Under the pieces are notes generated by a model. That model worked only from the letters and a program-made list of their open reading frames with translations. It made no database searches and was not told the DNA's origin. Below are positions 22,036 to 34,389 of a DNA stretch of 64,000 nucleotides, piece after piece (position 1 is the stretch's first letter; each line of letters opens with the position of its first letter). The DNA is from Corythucha ciliata (Eukaryota; Arthropoda; Insecta; Hemiptera; Tingidae): contig CM075942.1 of NCBI GenBank assembly GCA_038030265.1, positions 49,318,751-49,382,750 of the forward strand, written 5' to 3'. The translations under genes were made by a program, and so were the position numbers.

Positions 22036-24351
22036 TTATACAGGGCGTACAAAAAGCGACTGGACTTGATTTTTCGCTTTCCGCGCATCTTCAGTAGAAG
22101 AACCACCAAATGCTAAATCATCAACGAATGTGTTCTCGAGAATCACTTGAGCGCCACGAGGGAGAGTCTCACCTTCATCGAAGGCAAGTTGCTTCAAGAC
22201 CCTTTGAGCAAGGAAAGCGCTTGGCGTAGCACCGTATGTCACCCGTATGTCAGCTCGTATTCCAATATAGGTTGAGAAGGGCTGCTGTGCCAGAAGATAT
22301 GTTGGTACTGACGATGTTCGGGAGTCAGCATTATTTGTCGATATCATTTTGATGTCAGCACAGAGGACAACTTCAAAAAACCTGAATTTCATGAGAATGA
22401 TTCCTATGTCTGGCTGTAGCCGAGGTCCAGCCATAAGCTGCTGGTTTAGAGGTGGGGAGTGATATCCGACAGTAGCGCTGAAATCGAAGATTACGCGGAC
22501 TTTTGTCGTGGAGCTTGCCTCACGCAGTACTGCTTGATGAGGGATCACGAATGGTGACGGTTGTTGAGCCAATTCCATGTGACCGAGCGTTTCGTAATCG
22601 CTAAGAAATTTGTCGTATTCGACACGAAGAAATCTATTTTTTGAGAGTTTTCGCTCAAGAGACACGAGTCTTTTTTCCGCTACTTCTCGAGTCGAAATGG
22701 GAAGAGGAGAGCGGTTTTTAAAGGGAAGGTGGGCAGTGTAACGTCCGGTGGAGTCTCTTGTGTGAGTCTTCGCGAAATGGTTTTCACGAGCCTCTTCTTC
22801 AGGGTTAGGCGGAATAGGTTTATTTATTTCTTCAATTTGCCAAAACTGTTTTAATTGGCTTTCGAGAGGGGCGAACGAGAGTAAACACGTGTGGGGTGAC
22901 GGAGATTTTTGGATTTGCGCTTCCCCTATGACCATCCAGCCAAAAACTGTGTTTATAGCTGAGGACGTACCATGTAGCAAGGGTATTTGAGGCTTGAGTA
23001 GGTAGGGGAAAATACCGCCTCCGAGAAGAACATCGATTTCGCTGGGCTTGCGGAAAATATCGTCTGGCAACTTGAGATTGTCGAAGTGGCATTTGATGTC
23101 ATCATCGAGTTTGACGGTTGGTAATGGGGGAGTGATTTCGTCGAGAACGATAGCTTACAGGGCGAATTTCAACGATCGGTCGTCTTTAGGGGTGATTTCA
23201 AATTCGGTGAACCCTTTGTTAGATGAAACTTTGGTATCGCTTATGCCTGAATAGTAGATGATCGTTTCTCGTGAGGCCAAGGCGTTGAACGCACCGTGAA
23301 GTGACGAAATTGAGTTGAGAGCCGGGGTCGACGACGGCTCTGACGAGGTGAGCAACACCGTACGCGTCAAAAGCTAAAATTTGAGCGGTTCCAAGTACGA
23401 CGGTTACGTCGTCAGTGGATTTCTGAACGAAAAATGTGCTGGCACTTGGCTTATTTTCTGAAGAAGAGGTGGGTAATTTATTTGTTGAGTCAACTTGCGG
23501 GGCTTTGGCTCCCCCCGGAGAATGCAAGAGCGCGTGGTGTTTGCCGTTGCACACACGGCAAAGGCCTTTGGACGAACAGTTTTTGACGAAATTTTGCCCA
23601 AACACAAATAGCATCTGCCATATTTTTTAGCGAAAGAGGATCGTGTTGCCACGTCTAGAGAGAGAAACGAGGGGCACTGGATGAATTTGTGTGAGCCTTT
23701 ACACAAGTCACACGGGGGCCAAACTTTGTTCTCAGAGGCGGAGACCGCCATGACCAGTAGTTTGGTTGCTTGACCTCGACTACATTTTGTATGAGACTGT
23801 GGAGTTTCATTTGCCGAAACCGTGGTCGAGACTTCTAAAATTTTTGCTCTCTGATTAATGAATTCAACGAGGCTTTCGTATGTGGGCACATCATTTTGCG
23901 TTGATTCGAAAGTTTTCCTGGTTTCGAGGGGGAGGCCTTGGAGAGCGATGTAAAACAGAGTGAAATTGTTGTGATCTAACTTCAAATTTTTGAAAGCCTT
24001 GACACTGGTGTCGAAGATTTGAAGAAAGTCCTTGAGACCTGCCAGCGATTTTTTATGGAGCGTTTTGAAGGAGAGAATTTTGTTGAGATGATGGCTCGCT
24101 TGTATGCGGACACAGTCATATTTTTCTTTAAGAGTGGTATAAGCCAATTCGTAGTTATTTGCAGTGAGGGGAATTTCGCTTATAACGGAAGAAGCTTTAC
24201 CTTCAAGACATGTTTTTAAGTAATGAAATTTTTCAATATTTGAAAGGGGTGTGTTATGAACTAACGAATCAAACAACGCTAAAAAGGGGGAGAACTCTTC
24301 GGTTTCTGTTAAATGAATAGAATGGTTCGTTGTTGATGCAAGTAAAAACAA
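22036..24351 (-). mobile_element. BEL/Pao retrotransposon relic, gag to reverse transcriptase
   Basis: Read 24351 to 22036. First the BEL-type gag region (EKFHYLKTCLEGKASSVISE, then FYIALQGLPLETRKTF), with Cys-rich knuckles (CDLCKGSHKFIQC, CYLCLG; in another frame CRVCNGKHHALLH). Then an aspartic protease whose active-site signature is VVDPGSQ where D-S/T-G is usual, then NTVFGWMVIGEAQ, and a reverse transcriptase with VRVIFDFSA and FVDDLAFGG. At least one frame change separates gag and pol (overlap near 23404-23614). The ORF stops after the RT palm; RNase H, integrase and LTRs are not seen. Truncated, frameshifted and presumably inactive. Confidence 0.85.
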
Positions 24352-24424
24352 AAATTTAATTGTTGAAATTTCACATAAAATTGAAAATGAATGAACTTAA
24401 ATGGGTTATATGAAACATTCCCAT

Positions 24425-24590
24425 AACCTGAAATATGAAATAATTTCAAACGTTCCATTTTAAACATTCTAGTAACGTGACATATGAAATGATTTCAAAC
24501 GTTCCATTTGAAACATTCTCGTAACGTGGAATATGAAATAATTTCAAACGTTCCATTTTAAACATTTCTGTTACATTCCATACAAAATAT
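24425..24590. repeat. Tandem repeat, ~49-bp unit, about three copies
   Basis: Units begin atatgaaataatttcaaacg and continue ttccattttaaacattctag plus taacgtgac. Copies differ by a few bases only, so this array is younger than the ~31-bp arrays. It abuts the 5' break of the BEL relic. Confidence 0.7.
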
Positions 24591-24818
24591 TTCATCTCGC
24601 GTCATCTAAGGCATTGCAGTAACGTTCCAGAAACATTTCATTGGAATATTTCCATTGGAATATTAAAAACGTTCTTGGATGCTGTCTGGGTCATTTCTGA
24701 TCGAAATGACTATTTGCACTTTTCCGAAATTCCGCTTTGTTTCCGAGATATCCGCCATTTTCTGATTTTTTCAGAAACAGCTTGTTGCACACGCAGTAAT
24801 TGTTGGAATGGAAAAATT

Positions 24819-25063
24819 GATGAGCCCATTGGAAAGAGCACAGTGCCTATTTTTATCCAGATCAGACGACGTCTACTACGTTTTAAATCAGCTTATTAGC
24901 GAGAAAACTTAATTCCGGAAGTATTGGTGATATGCTGATGTAGTCAGAACAGTACGTTTTTTCGCCAATAAGCTGATTCAAAACGTAGTAGATGTCGCCT
25001 GATCTGGATTATAAAAGGCTCTTTAAATAGAAAATTTTGTGCTCTTTCCAATGGGCTCATCAT
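24819..25063. mobile_element. Foldback element with ~90-110-bp arms
   Basis: The left arm 24819-24910 (from gatgagcccattggaaagag) and right arm 24952-25063 are imperfect reverse complements, matching over most of their length (gctgatt-aaaacgtagtag and gatctggat cores) with a spacer of about 41 bp. No protein is encoded. The arms would form a long hairpin if transcribed. Confidence 0.7.
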
Positions 25064-25257
25064 TTTTGCCTAACTCATATTAACATAACTCTAATTAACC
25101 ATATTAATTAATTTTAGTTTTAATCACACTAATCAGTAATCACTAGGAATCAATTGTTTTTCTCAAACCTCTCTAGTAAGTTTTTTTTTCTGGTAAATCT
25201 CGGTTCAAACTCCTTGCATTGTCACATTTAACGGTCTTTTCTCAAAATTAAAATAAA

Positions 25258-25629
25258 ATGAATCCTCAAGAAGATGAACGCGTTAAATTAATACAACGGC
25301 TCTCAAAACAAAGAGAAAAGCTTTTCAGACGAATGAATGACTGCTACAAGCTTGCAAAAGAGCTCAAAATCGGCGATCACAACGCCTTTCTCGCTCGGTA
25401 TGAAAAATTAGGTGGTATATACGAAAGTTATGACGAAATTCAAAATAATATAGAAGACAACATCATGATGCTAGGAGATGCTGGAAAAGCCTATTCACAG
25501 GATTCTGCAGCATTCGACAACATGTACTTCCTGGTACAAGAGAAGTATTTAGCTCTTCAACAAGCGCTAAAGAAAAAGGCTGAAGCCTCAGCAACAACAA
25601 TAACACCAAACTTACTGAGGAAACTCTGA
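25258..25629 (+). CDS. BEL/Pao gag N-terminus-like ORF, 123 codons
   Basis: An intact ATG-to-TGA frame, very hydrophilic and probably alpha-helical. The pattern RLSKQREKLFRR near the start, ARYEKLGGIYESYDEIQNNI in the middle and NMYFLVQEKYLALQQAL near the end has the layout of the helical N-terminal part of BEL/Pao gag proteins. It lies on the plus strand, while the neighbouring BEL gag-pol relic lies on the minus strand, so it is either an inverted fragment of that element or from another copy. After the stop, IxLPKKL-like residues in another frame suggest that gag continues but is broken. I cannot exclude an unrelated host coiled-coil gene. Confidence 0.5.
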   Translation: MNPQEDERVKLIQRLSKQREKLFRRMNDCYKLAKELKIGDHNAFLARYEKLGGIYESYDEIQNNIEDNIMMLGDAGKAYSQDSAAFDNMYFLVQEKYLALQQALKKKAEASATTITPNLLRKL

Positions 25630-26177
25630 TTCTGCCCAAAAAGCTTGATTATGTCAGGGAAATGTACTAACAATTTAACTAAAACGTCTACTATCATAGG
25701 ATCATTATTAGCGATATAATGTGTAACGGGTGCATGAACGTCATGGTAAACGAGGCCCAGCAGTTCTAAATTAACACGGTAACGACGATATAGCGTGGAT
25801 GAGGCCAGGGGGGTACATTCATGCGTGAATTCCGATTTAACCACGTTCGCGAACAAATTCTATTAGCCCACGATCTCGGGTTCGTCCGACAATCTAGCGT
25901 TCAAAGTCTTTATTTTCGCACGAATTTTCGGGTTATCGTGGACAGCGCCCTGTGACCAATGGGTGGTTGGGACAAGGGGCATCAGCCCACGGGTTGTACA
26001 TGCTAGGGGTGGGTATTGACTATGAAACTTTCGACACGGATTTAGCTGAAAAAACAGTGAAATTAAGCTCATGAATCGCCCGAATTTTTCGCTCTCATAT
26101 CATAGTGACCCTTCATATTTCATTTCAGGGCCGATTTGACAAACTCTAATGAATTGTTCTCTTTATTTTTGTTGCAG

Positions 26178-26224
26178 GTAATACGAAATGCAACTAAATT
26201 GCTCTTAATTGTCCCTCGTTACTC
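26178..26224 (+). other. Candidate 47-nt exon, in phase with the two-pass membrane gene downstream
   Basis: A strong acceptor (ttctctttatttttgttgcag, AG at 26176-26177) and a strong donor (gtaagtatg from 26225) bracket 47 nt. One frame is open: VIRNATKLLLIVPRY plus TC. It enters in phase 0 and leaves in phase 2, the phase required by the exon starting at 39961, where TC|A would give Ser. The intron would be 13.7 kb. The phase match has a one-in-three chance of being accidental. The acceptor-donor juxtaposition AG|GTAA could also be a recursive splice site. Confidence 0.35.
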
Positions 26225-27551
26225 GTAAGTATGTACCTGAACCTTTTTCACGAGCTTATTTTTGGATATAAAAACAGAAAAGTCTGGAAAGACGATTGTG
26301 TTTTGTATACGACTCTGAATGGGTCGTCACACCGTTATTAAACGAATTGTTTCGAGAAGAGAATCGATTTTTCTGGATTAATAATCTCGAGAGATACATA
26401 AAAAAAGAGATTTGTATCGCTTCGTATAACTGCGCATTAGTATAGTGACAGGCAATGGGGCGTTTTAATTCATTTCCCACCGCGTGTTGCAAAATACACG
26501 CGATGCTTTCTTCTCTCCGTTCTTTTATTTTTCGACATTTCTCACGTTGTTATCTCTTGCCTTTTATTTAATTCGTTGGGATTGGTTGCACTTTGGCGCA
26601 TTGTACTGATTGGTGAAAGGGGCAGGGGGGAGCTTTTATTTTTAAAAAACAAAACGGGGGGGGGGGCGCGAGTGGAAATCGATATAGAACAAAAATGTTT
26701 CTTTTCCGAGTTAACTCATCGATCAGTCAATATTATCTGTTGGGGGCGGTGTTTACTCCCTTCCTACACATTCGTCGCTGTCAGTTATTACCCCCCCCCC
26801 CCACACACACACAACATCCTATCAAACCCAATTCTTCGTCACAAACCGCTGAAGAGGAAGTTACCCAAACCGAGATAACGAGAATATTCCCACACACTTG
26901 TTTGATGAGCTTTCAACTTTAGAAGAAAAAAAACCGAAGGGCCTCGTCTTTGTCCCTACGGTCCTTCTCCGTCCTTCTATATACGTTCAGAGCCCTAGGG
27001 ATATAAAAGCAATGAATCATCATCCTCCCTCGTTTTATGTTGTGCATTATCAGACAGACTGACAATAAAAATCCGGGGGAGATGACTCACCCCTCTCAGT
27101 TCTACCACGTTTCGTCTTTAAACTCAAAATAACAGATTTTTTTTTTTTTTTTGAAAACAAACAGTTTCAACTTAATTTACGGAGCCGTGACTAGACTCCT
27201 CCCCCCGTCACTCCCCCGTAACATTTGAAACAGAAAATCCCTTAAGTAAGGAGTAACGGGTTTCCTATCAAAGAGTGGAAAAAAGTGGGTGCCATTCACC
27301 TCGTTCCCACATTCTTATGTGGCGGTAAAGTTTGAGGAAGTGTGGGGGGGAGGGTAAAAAGTACTTCGTCACGTGTACTTTTCCTCGTTCAATATTGTAA
27401 ACGTTTTTTAAAGTTGTTTTTGTTCTCCTTTTTAAATAAATGGAGGCGCGTTCTAGGAAATTAGGAATACTGAAAAACTCGTTTTCATCACGATCAATAA
27501 ATGTCAAACAACTCGATTTCCTCTATGAGTTATCCACCGCCCTTATCTTTC

Positions 27552-27559
<8 letters not shown>

Positions 27560-27588
<29 letters not shown>
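27560..27588. repeat. Poly(T) tract, 29 nt
   Basis: An uninterrupted T run in T-rich surroundings. It creates artificial Phe/Leu-rich open frames. Confidence 0.9.
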
Positions 27589-27591
<3 letters not shown>

Positions 27592-29159
27592 CGTCCCATT
27601 CTTTATTCTCGTTCGTCCTTTCTACAGTAACAGGAGACTCTTTTCATTAAACAAGAAAAAAGGATCTGGAAGGGATCGTAGGGAGGGATGGGGGGGCAAA
27701 GGATCAGGTAGAAAATGGTTGCATGTTGAAGCCCCCATGCAGGGCTTCCATTTCAAGATTCATTCTAATAACGAGGTTTTCCCATGGACCCCACACATCG
27801 CCACCACTTCATTAGAATTTGTACAGGCGGTTGGTTATTGTTTTAATTTTCATATTTTGATCGGTGAGTTGGTTGGACGGTGAAAGAAAGACGACATCAA
27901 AGATGTCGCGCTGGTCCAAAATAGCTCCAAGCCGCCTGATTTTTTTTGTAATTTCGGCACTGTTGCTAAGTTCAGAAACTGGATTTCTCATAAATGACAG
28001 GGTTCTAAATCGAATAATTCTACGCAGAGGAAAGTTAAGAGTAAGAGCAGTTAAGAGAGTTAAGAGCAGAGTTATGAGAAAGTTAAAGTCAAATAATAGT
28101 CACTCAAAGGAAGTAGAGAGCGGTTATTATAGGCGATTCGAGATGAACAGTCGACTACGGATGGAGTTCAAAAGGGAAAAAGTGTGTATGAGATGTTGAA
28201 ACGCGAGCAATCAGAGAAGCGCTTTATTGAAAAGATGCGCTTAGTGAAGTGGGAGATCCTTCTTCGTCTAACTAAAACCGCTACCAGTTACTCACCACAT
28301 TATCACGCAACGAAGAGAGCCCGCTTTTGAGGCTATGGACAATTCCTCGACTACCTGGGGGTAATTTTTTTCAAAGTGGGAAGGGTAGTTTGGCAAACAA
28401 GGACATATTCATATTCTATACGTATATTGTACATGTATACGCCGAGTTTTAAACACCATCAAGGACTATGTTTGATGGTGGAGGGTCTCTAGAGCTTTGT
28501 TATTTTGTGAGAATGAAATATGACTCTTGTGTTACCTCGTCGGTTTTATCTTTTCCTTTGCTTAATTGTACCAACACAAAAACAAATTTTTCTACCCTAA
28601 AAAAAAAAAGAACTGGTCCCATTCCATGAAACCAATTCGAATTTATCTTTTCGTATTTCCCATGATGGCTGGCGGGCCTTTTGCCGGTTTTCTACACACG
28701 TGGTGTGTAGAAAACTCCGACTCCCTATAGCGACGAGAGTTGCTGGGAGGCCGCGAACGACGGCGTCCACCCAGCGTCACGGGGCGAGTCAGTTTCGTTC
28801 GAAACTCAGTTTCACTGAGAACTTTTAAATAATATTTTTTTCAAGCGTTCAAAGTGTTTGATGAGACGCTCGAACAATGGCCTACAATTGCCGGAATGCA
28901 GCTCGGCCTCCGACAATTCGAACCTATATGAAAGATGCCGCCAACTCACCTTTGAGGTTTCGGCCTATGTTTTCTTGATTCCAAATCTGGCCAGCGAGGT
29001 CCGCCCACATCGAGGTTGCCGTCGGTTGCGTTACTCGCGGAAACCTGCGTCTTTTCTGCTTGCATAGCCATAGCGTTTAAGACGAAATTTGTCAATTTCC
29101 GAAGCCACGTCCGCACACTCAACGTTACTTTGGTAGCTACTGAAAAAACAAGTCCAAAA

Positions 29160-30700
29160 ACTTTCAATTTCTCTGAAATTAGGACTTGAAACAGGCCAGA
29201 AAACTTCCAATTTCGTGAGTATTCGTCAGGGTTTTGGCACTGCTTGGTACCGGCTAGGCCGGGGGGTCCACCAACACAAAATAGGCCCTTGAAACTGGAA
29301 ATTGAAATTGTGCTTGCATTATGACCTTAAATCGGCTATTTCGCTGAAATTATGACGCTAAACTGCCAATTTCGCTGAAATGAAGACCCTAAAATGTCCA
29401 TCTCTGGGATATTCGGCCAGGAAACTTTACATTTTGTGGAGATTTTCTGGCTTTGCGCTGCTGAGGCTGGTTAGCCAGAGTTTTGTGGCCACAAAAAAGG
29501 CCATGAAACTTGCAATTTAGCTTAAATTACAAATTGAGACCATGTACTTGTACTTTTGATGGATTTAACGCCTGAAAATCGTATTGCCGTGGATATTCGG
29601 GCATGTAACTTTCATTTCCTGGGTATATTTTTTCAGGCTCAGGGCCCTGTTAGCAGGCAGGCTTGCCTGTTGGGTCCGCCGCCACAAAATAGCCCCAAAA
29701 CTGGGCATTTCGTACAAATGAAGACCTGAAAATTTCAATTTCACAAATGTACAGCCAAAAAACTTGAATTTTCTCTCAAAGCGCCCGAAATTGAACTCAT
29801 AAATATTTATATTTAAATTCTGCACTTGCACGGCTATTTGTTTGGGTATGACCACAACCGGGGCCGGCAAGCCCAGGGTCCACGACCCAAAAAAAATTGG
29901 CCCTCAAACTTGTAATTTCGCTGCTAATGAGCACCTGAAACTTGTAATTTCGCGAAAATTTTGCCTAGAAACATTCAATTTCTATTCAAATTTTGTTGGA
30001 GGTGCGACACGTGAGCCTAGTCAGCCTGTGGATGCGATTGGTGGTGGCTGGATGCACGGGGTCCGAGCCCACAAACAACAATTGAAAACTTGCAATTTCA
30101 CGAGCATTTATCACCTAAACTGGCAATTTCTCCGAAAATAAGCGACCCGTAACGTACAGTTTTACTGAAATTAAGACCCACGAATCAACATTCAAAGACC
30201 CTAAACTGTCAATTTCGCATAATATATTCCTATATACAGGATACTTGAAATTGTGCTCCAACATGGGGACGAGTATGTGAGCTCACAAATATTCATCTCT
30301 AAATGTTGCAATTTCGCGAAAATTGTGCCTGTAAACATTCAATTTCACCGGTATTTGCCTCCAAAATGTTGCATTTTTGTTTATGGTGTTGAGGCATATA
30401 ATGGGCCTCGTCAGCCTGGCCTGGTCTGGTTGGTCGTGACCGGGGTCCGACCACAAAAAACAATTGTAAACTTGCAATTTCACGGAATTCAGTCAGAAAA
30501 CTCGCAGTTTTGTTCGCAATGCTTGGCGCATGTTGTTGCAGTTATGAAGCTGTGGGCGCAGTCGGGGTCATCACCGCGTAAGCTCGGGCTCACGAAACAA
30601 AAAAAAGGCAAGTAAAAAAAAACTAGTGAGCAATTTCGCTTGCGCTGTGAAACTTGGTAATTCAGGAAGCGAGCTGCTGAAAAACCCAGGAAAATGAAAA
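29160..30700. repeat. Degenerate ~31-bp tandem array, family D
   Basis: Units of the type GAAACTTGCAATTTCGCGAA plus AATTATGACC; successive cores near 29910-29990 are 31-32 bp apart. Interspersed are longer G/C-rich segments that recur (gttttggcactg...ggctaggccggggg; gccggggtccgaccacaaa) about every 250-350 bp, so the block has a higher-order period too. Confidence 0.7.
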
Positions 30701-30769
30701 TTTCTGATATGAAAATTTCGCAGACGTTTTCCTAAAAAATTAACGTTGCTTTGTGGCTATTCGGCAGAT

Positions 30770-31130
30770 ATTTAGCTCCAAATGATGTAGTTTTGCGGAT
30801 ATTTCTCTCAATGTAAGCTGAGAATGAGCGATTTTCCTCAATTTTGCTATAAATTACCGTTTTTTCTCAATTTTATCTGTGACTTCTGAATTTTGTTAAC
30901 GGCGAATTTTACCCGTGAATTTGCGCTTTAATTTCTCCATTTCATATACCCAAAAATGAGCGCTTTTTCTCAATTTCGAATGGGAATTTACGCTTTGTCT
31001 CAATTTCAGCCAGGAATCAGCGCTTTGTCTCAATTTTGTCCGCAAATTAACGTTTTTCTCAACGTTAGGCGGGAATTTTCGCGATTATTTTCGCTCATAG
31101 TCATGAATGAGGAACTTTCACATTTTCCAA
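30770..31130. repeat. Degenerate ~31-bp tandem array, family B (reverse)
   Basis: Units of the type GCGCTTTTTCTCAATTTTAG plus CCGTGAATTA, reverse complement of the family B array at 52540. It follows the family D block directly. Confidence 0.7.
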
Positions 31131-33779
31131 AAATTTTTTTTTTCGATTAGGCATATCAATCCTTCCATGTAAATAAATAAATAAAAATTTAAAACCATTC
31201 TGAATTATTTTTTACTTATTAACAAATTTCGATACTGTCGCAGCTTCCATCCTATATGATTTTCAAAAATCCACTCTTGGACGAAACAACCGTTTCTTGC
31301 GTCTAAATACTTGCGGTTTTTCAGTTTTAAGGGCGTACTCAAAGGATTTCAAGCCGTCCGACTCATAAATAGATGAATTTCCGTGCTGGATATGCCAAAA
31401 TACAAAGTTGCAGCCCAATCGAATGTTTTAAACTGAAAACAGACGGGGGCTTTTTGCGGTTTCGGTACCCTCCCAGGGCATTATAAAATCCTTCACCTCT
31501 TAACTTTTTTTTTTCAGCTCGTGAAGAAAATCGACGATCTGAAAAACCGATCAAAATAATTCGATAAACCTGACCCCATCGTGGTGTTTATGGTTAATTT
31601 TTTCTAGATAATTCGAAACGCACGAGCAGTGACATCCTTGAAAGATGAACGAAGCAGAGAAAAAATTGACCTTCACATGCTCCACGAAGAACTTGCGGTG
31701 GACTAGCTTCTTCCTCTCCCAATGAAGGATCGTTTCAATATTTCTTCCTATACCCCCCCACCTCCACCACCACACTTATTCTTAATTGATGATAGAAGTA
31801 CTACGGTTCCTCCCGTCCTCTCACAAAATATTCTTTATATGTGCCCTCTCGTCATTACCAAAAAGGAGACATTCATGTCCTTGACACCTCATCCGTGGTG
31901 GGTTGGCGAGGGGGAGATTTGTATACGGTTCGTGACCCATTAGTACTGGCAGAGAAGCTTCGCTGAAGAGCTTGCTAGTTGGTAGGGCTTGTGGGGCGGG
32001 GGGATGAATAAGGCTCACGCATCTTTGAAGAAAAGAAGAGGTCGATCCAGGGCATCAATAAGATAATCGTGTGCTATAGGGGGTCTTTGAAGAGTTTAAG
32101 GCTGCAGAAAATAATGTTTTATTGTGACCTTTAGACAATTTCAAATAGATAACGTCATAAATAACGATTTATAGCGACGAGAAGAACTATTGAAACTTTA
32201 TTTCTTGTGCGGGAAGGATTGATTGTTTGTGCGTAGTCCTTCAAAGAGAGAAAAAAAAAACAACAACAAATAAACAACAAACCGATGAAGCTCGGCCCTG
32301 TAACGAATTTTTGGCCGAGAGCCTCGTCGTGGGTTGAGATCACGGGCTCAGTCAGCGGTGACTTGAACCCAGGGGCAGCCTTCTAACATGCATACGCGCG
32401 TGAAAGAAGGGATCCGCGATGGAACAGTTTTGAAAACCGCCCCCACGGGGGTAAGATGGATTCCGCACGAATTGTCTAATCCTCCTTGTATCGTCGTACC
32501 AGTAGACCCGAGTTGATGCTGATGAAGACTCGCCTTGTTTAGGAAAGTTAGCTTTAACAGTGCGGGGCAAACAACGAACTCCCCCACCCCCACCCTCTGA
32601 AGCACCTTCCTCATTCATCTCTTTATATATCGTGGAACTGAGATAACATTGCTCCACCCGTCAGGCCCTCCGTCAAAATAATTGCCTGAGAGGAAAGGTA
32701 CAGAAGAAGCCTTTGCAGTGTCAGCGTCTCTTCCACGAACATCCCTCACCCCCTTTACACCCCTCGTCCTCATCCATTGCAAATTAGAATTCCATTTTAC
32801 TTCTCCCGCACAGGAAGAATACGTGAACTGAATTCAACTAAATAATCATCTGATGCTCGCAGAGGAAGCATCCTCGCCTTTTACCCCCCCCCCCCCACAG
32901 CCAGTTTGCTCAACTGGCTCCACCTTTTTAAAATTTTGTCATCTAATAACTTCCGTTCCAATTATACTTAATCGATTGCATTATTGCCATCAGTATCCTT
33001 ACAAAAAATTGGAAATTAAGGACCCTTTGGCATCTCTTTCACCCTTTCCCGCTTGCCACCACAAGTTCTTTACTAAAAGGGGGCTGGATGGAAAAAATAA
33101 AATTACCCCCTTCTTTACCCTCTTCTTTTATTCACAGCTTCCTTAATTAGGGTTAATTGTTTGTCACCTCGGAATACCGGAATTCTAAAGGCTTTTGTAT
33201 TTTTTTGCACGAAAGAAAAAAAGCTTTCTTTTCATCATTTTAACGCCCCTAAATAATAATTATAGCGAAAAAACCGGCGTAAATGTATGAAAAAAGAATT
33301 TCACGATTAATTAGCCGTTATAAGTGGATTTAATTAACGGGAGAAAATTTCATGAAAAGCGTGACTATTCTGTGATGTCCGTGTTGTGGAAGTTCAAGGG
33401 AACAATATTTTCGACACAAATCATTTTCTGGGGCCTATTCAAAGAAACAATTTCGCAAGTTAGGCTCTCATAAAGAGTGTTGGGGGAGAGTGGTTCACTG
33501 CAGTGCCACAGCGTTAGTGGCGAGGGAGGCGGACCGCCACGGGTCGTCATATTCGAAGGGGGCCCTCGAAAGGCGATGTGTGTGAATGTACAAACATGAA
33601 AAGGAGGCAGGTTGGGGCGGCGATTTGGATTCGTTTGACGATTTGCATTCCAACCCCTAGGAAAACAGAACGTTACAGCTGATGTGCTGAGCAGTTTTTA
33701 GGATTCGATTTCTGTACTAGTCACGAACGGAGGCATGTTCATTGTCCTTACGGAACGAGATGGAAAGCATACGGATACG
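31131..33779. other. No gene recognised
   Basis: A/T-rich DNA with C-runs and G-runs. A strong acceptor (poly-T then cag, 31515-31517) is followed by 13 open codons and a stop, which alone is too little to call an exon. One family A unit is seen near 33430-33470. Confidence 0.4.
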
Positions 33780-34260
33780 GGCCAGTCCACGTCTTAAATT
33801 GAGTAAAAGCGGTAATTTCCAGTTTCTGTTGATTCTTCTTACGCGTCTAAAATTGAGAAGAAACCCTCACATGGCGCTTAAATTAAGCGAAATACACCAA
33901 TTTGTGGAATATGTGGAGACATCTTCACCGATATTATTAAAAAAAAGAGTCATTATTTGCTATTCTGTAAGCTATAGTTCATTGTTTCTTCAGGTCCACA
34001 GGTGGCCAAAATTGAGTAGGCGCGCTTATTCGCGTTCTTGGGGCATGTACCTTGCTGAAAAAGCGCTAACATTCGTGGCTAAAATTGCGAATCAGGTCAA
34101 AGGCTTAAAGTTTTCTTTATTTTTCATTAGTTCAATCCATAATTCACAGCTTTTTTTGGGAGAAAGCACTAATTCATGGTTAAAACGTGGAAGTAAAATT
34201 CATAAAATGCGCTAATTCATAGCTAAAATTGAGAAATATCGCAAAGAAAAGGCTATTAAT
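33780..34260. repeat. Diverged family B array
   Basis: Recurring attgagaaaaagcgcta / gctaaaattgcgaatc phrases. The 157-codon frame at 33742-34215 runs through these units and is best read as repeat-derived. Confidence 0.5.
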
Positions 34261-34389
34261 TAACGTTACGTTACAATAATCCTCGTTTAATCAGAAGCTA
34301 TGGAGCTTTATAGAGATTTCCACCTCTCCCGATCCCAATGGGTTTCGGTCCGCCTCTGCTTGGCGTTCGCTGTTCCAGAAATCTCACGG

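Larger units (their letters stand above)
25630..29150. other. No certain gene; contains a candidate exon at 26178
   Basis: A/T-rich sequence with T-runs (27560-27588), G-runs and (CA)n. Frames of 60-147 codons are low-complexity or overlap on opposite strands. A perfect hairpin is at 28687-28715 (gttttctacacac, 3-nt centre, gtgtgtagaaaac). Confidence 0.4.

Noticed and set aside
27002..27009. TATAAAAG as a second core promoter
   Set aside because: No initiator match lies 25-35 bp downstream, unlike the pair at 10493-10526.
31518..31559. Terminal exon of 13 codons after a strong acceptor
   Set aside because: Too short to support without a partner exon; poly-T followed by CAG is common in this sequence.
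33742..34215. 157-codon plus-strand open frame
   Set aside because: It runs through degenerate family B repeat units, and its composition follows the repeat.
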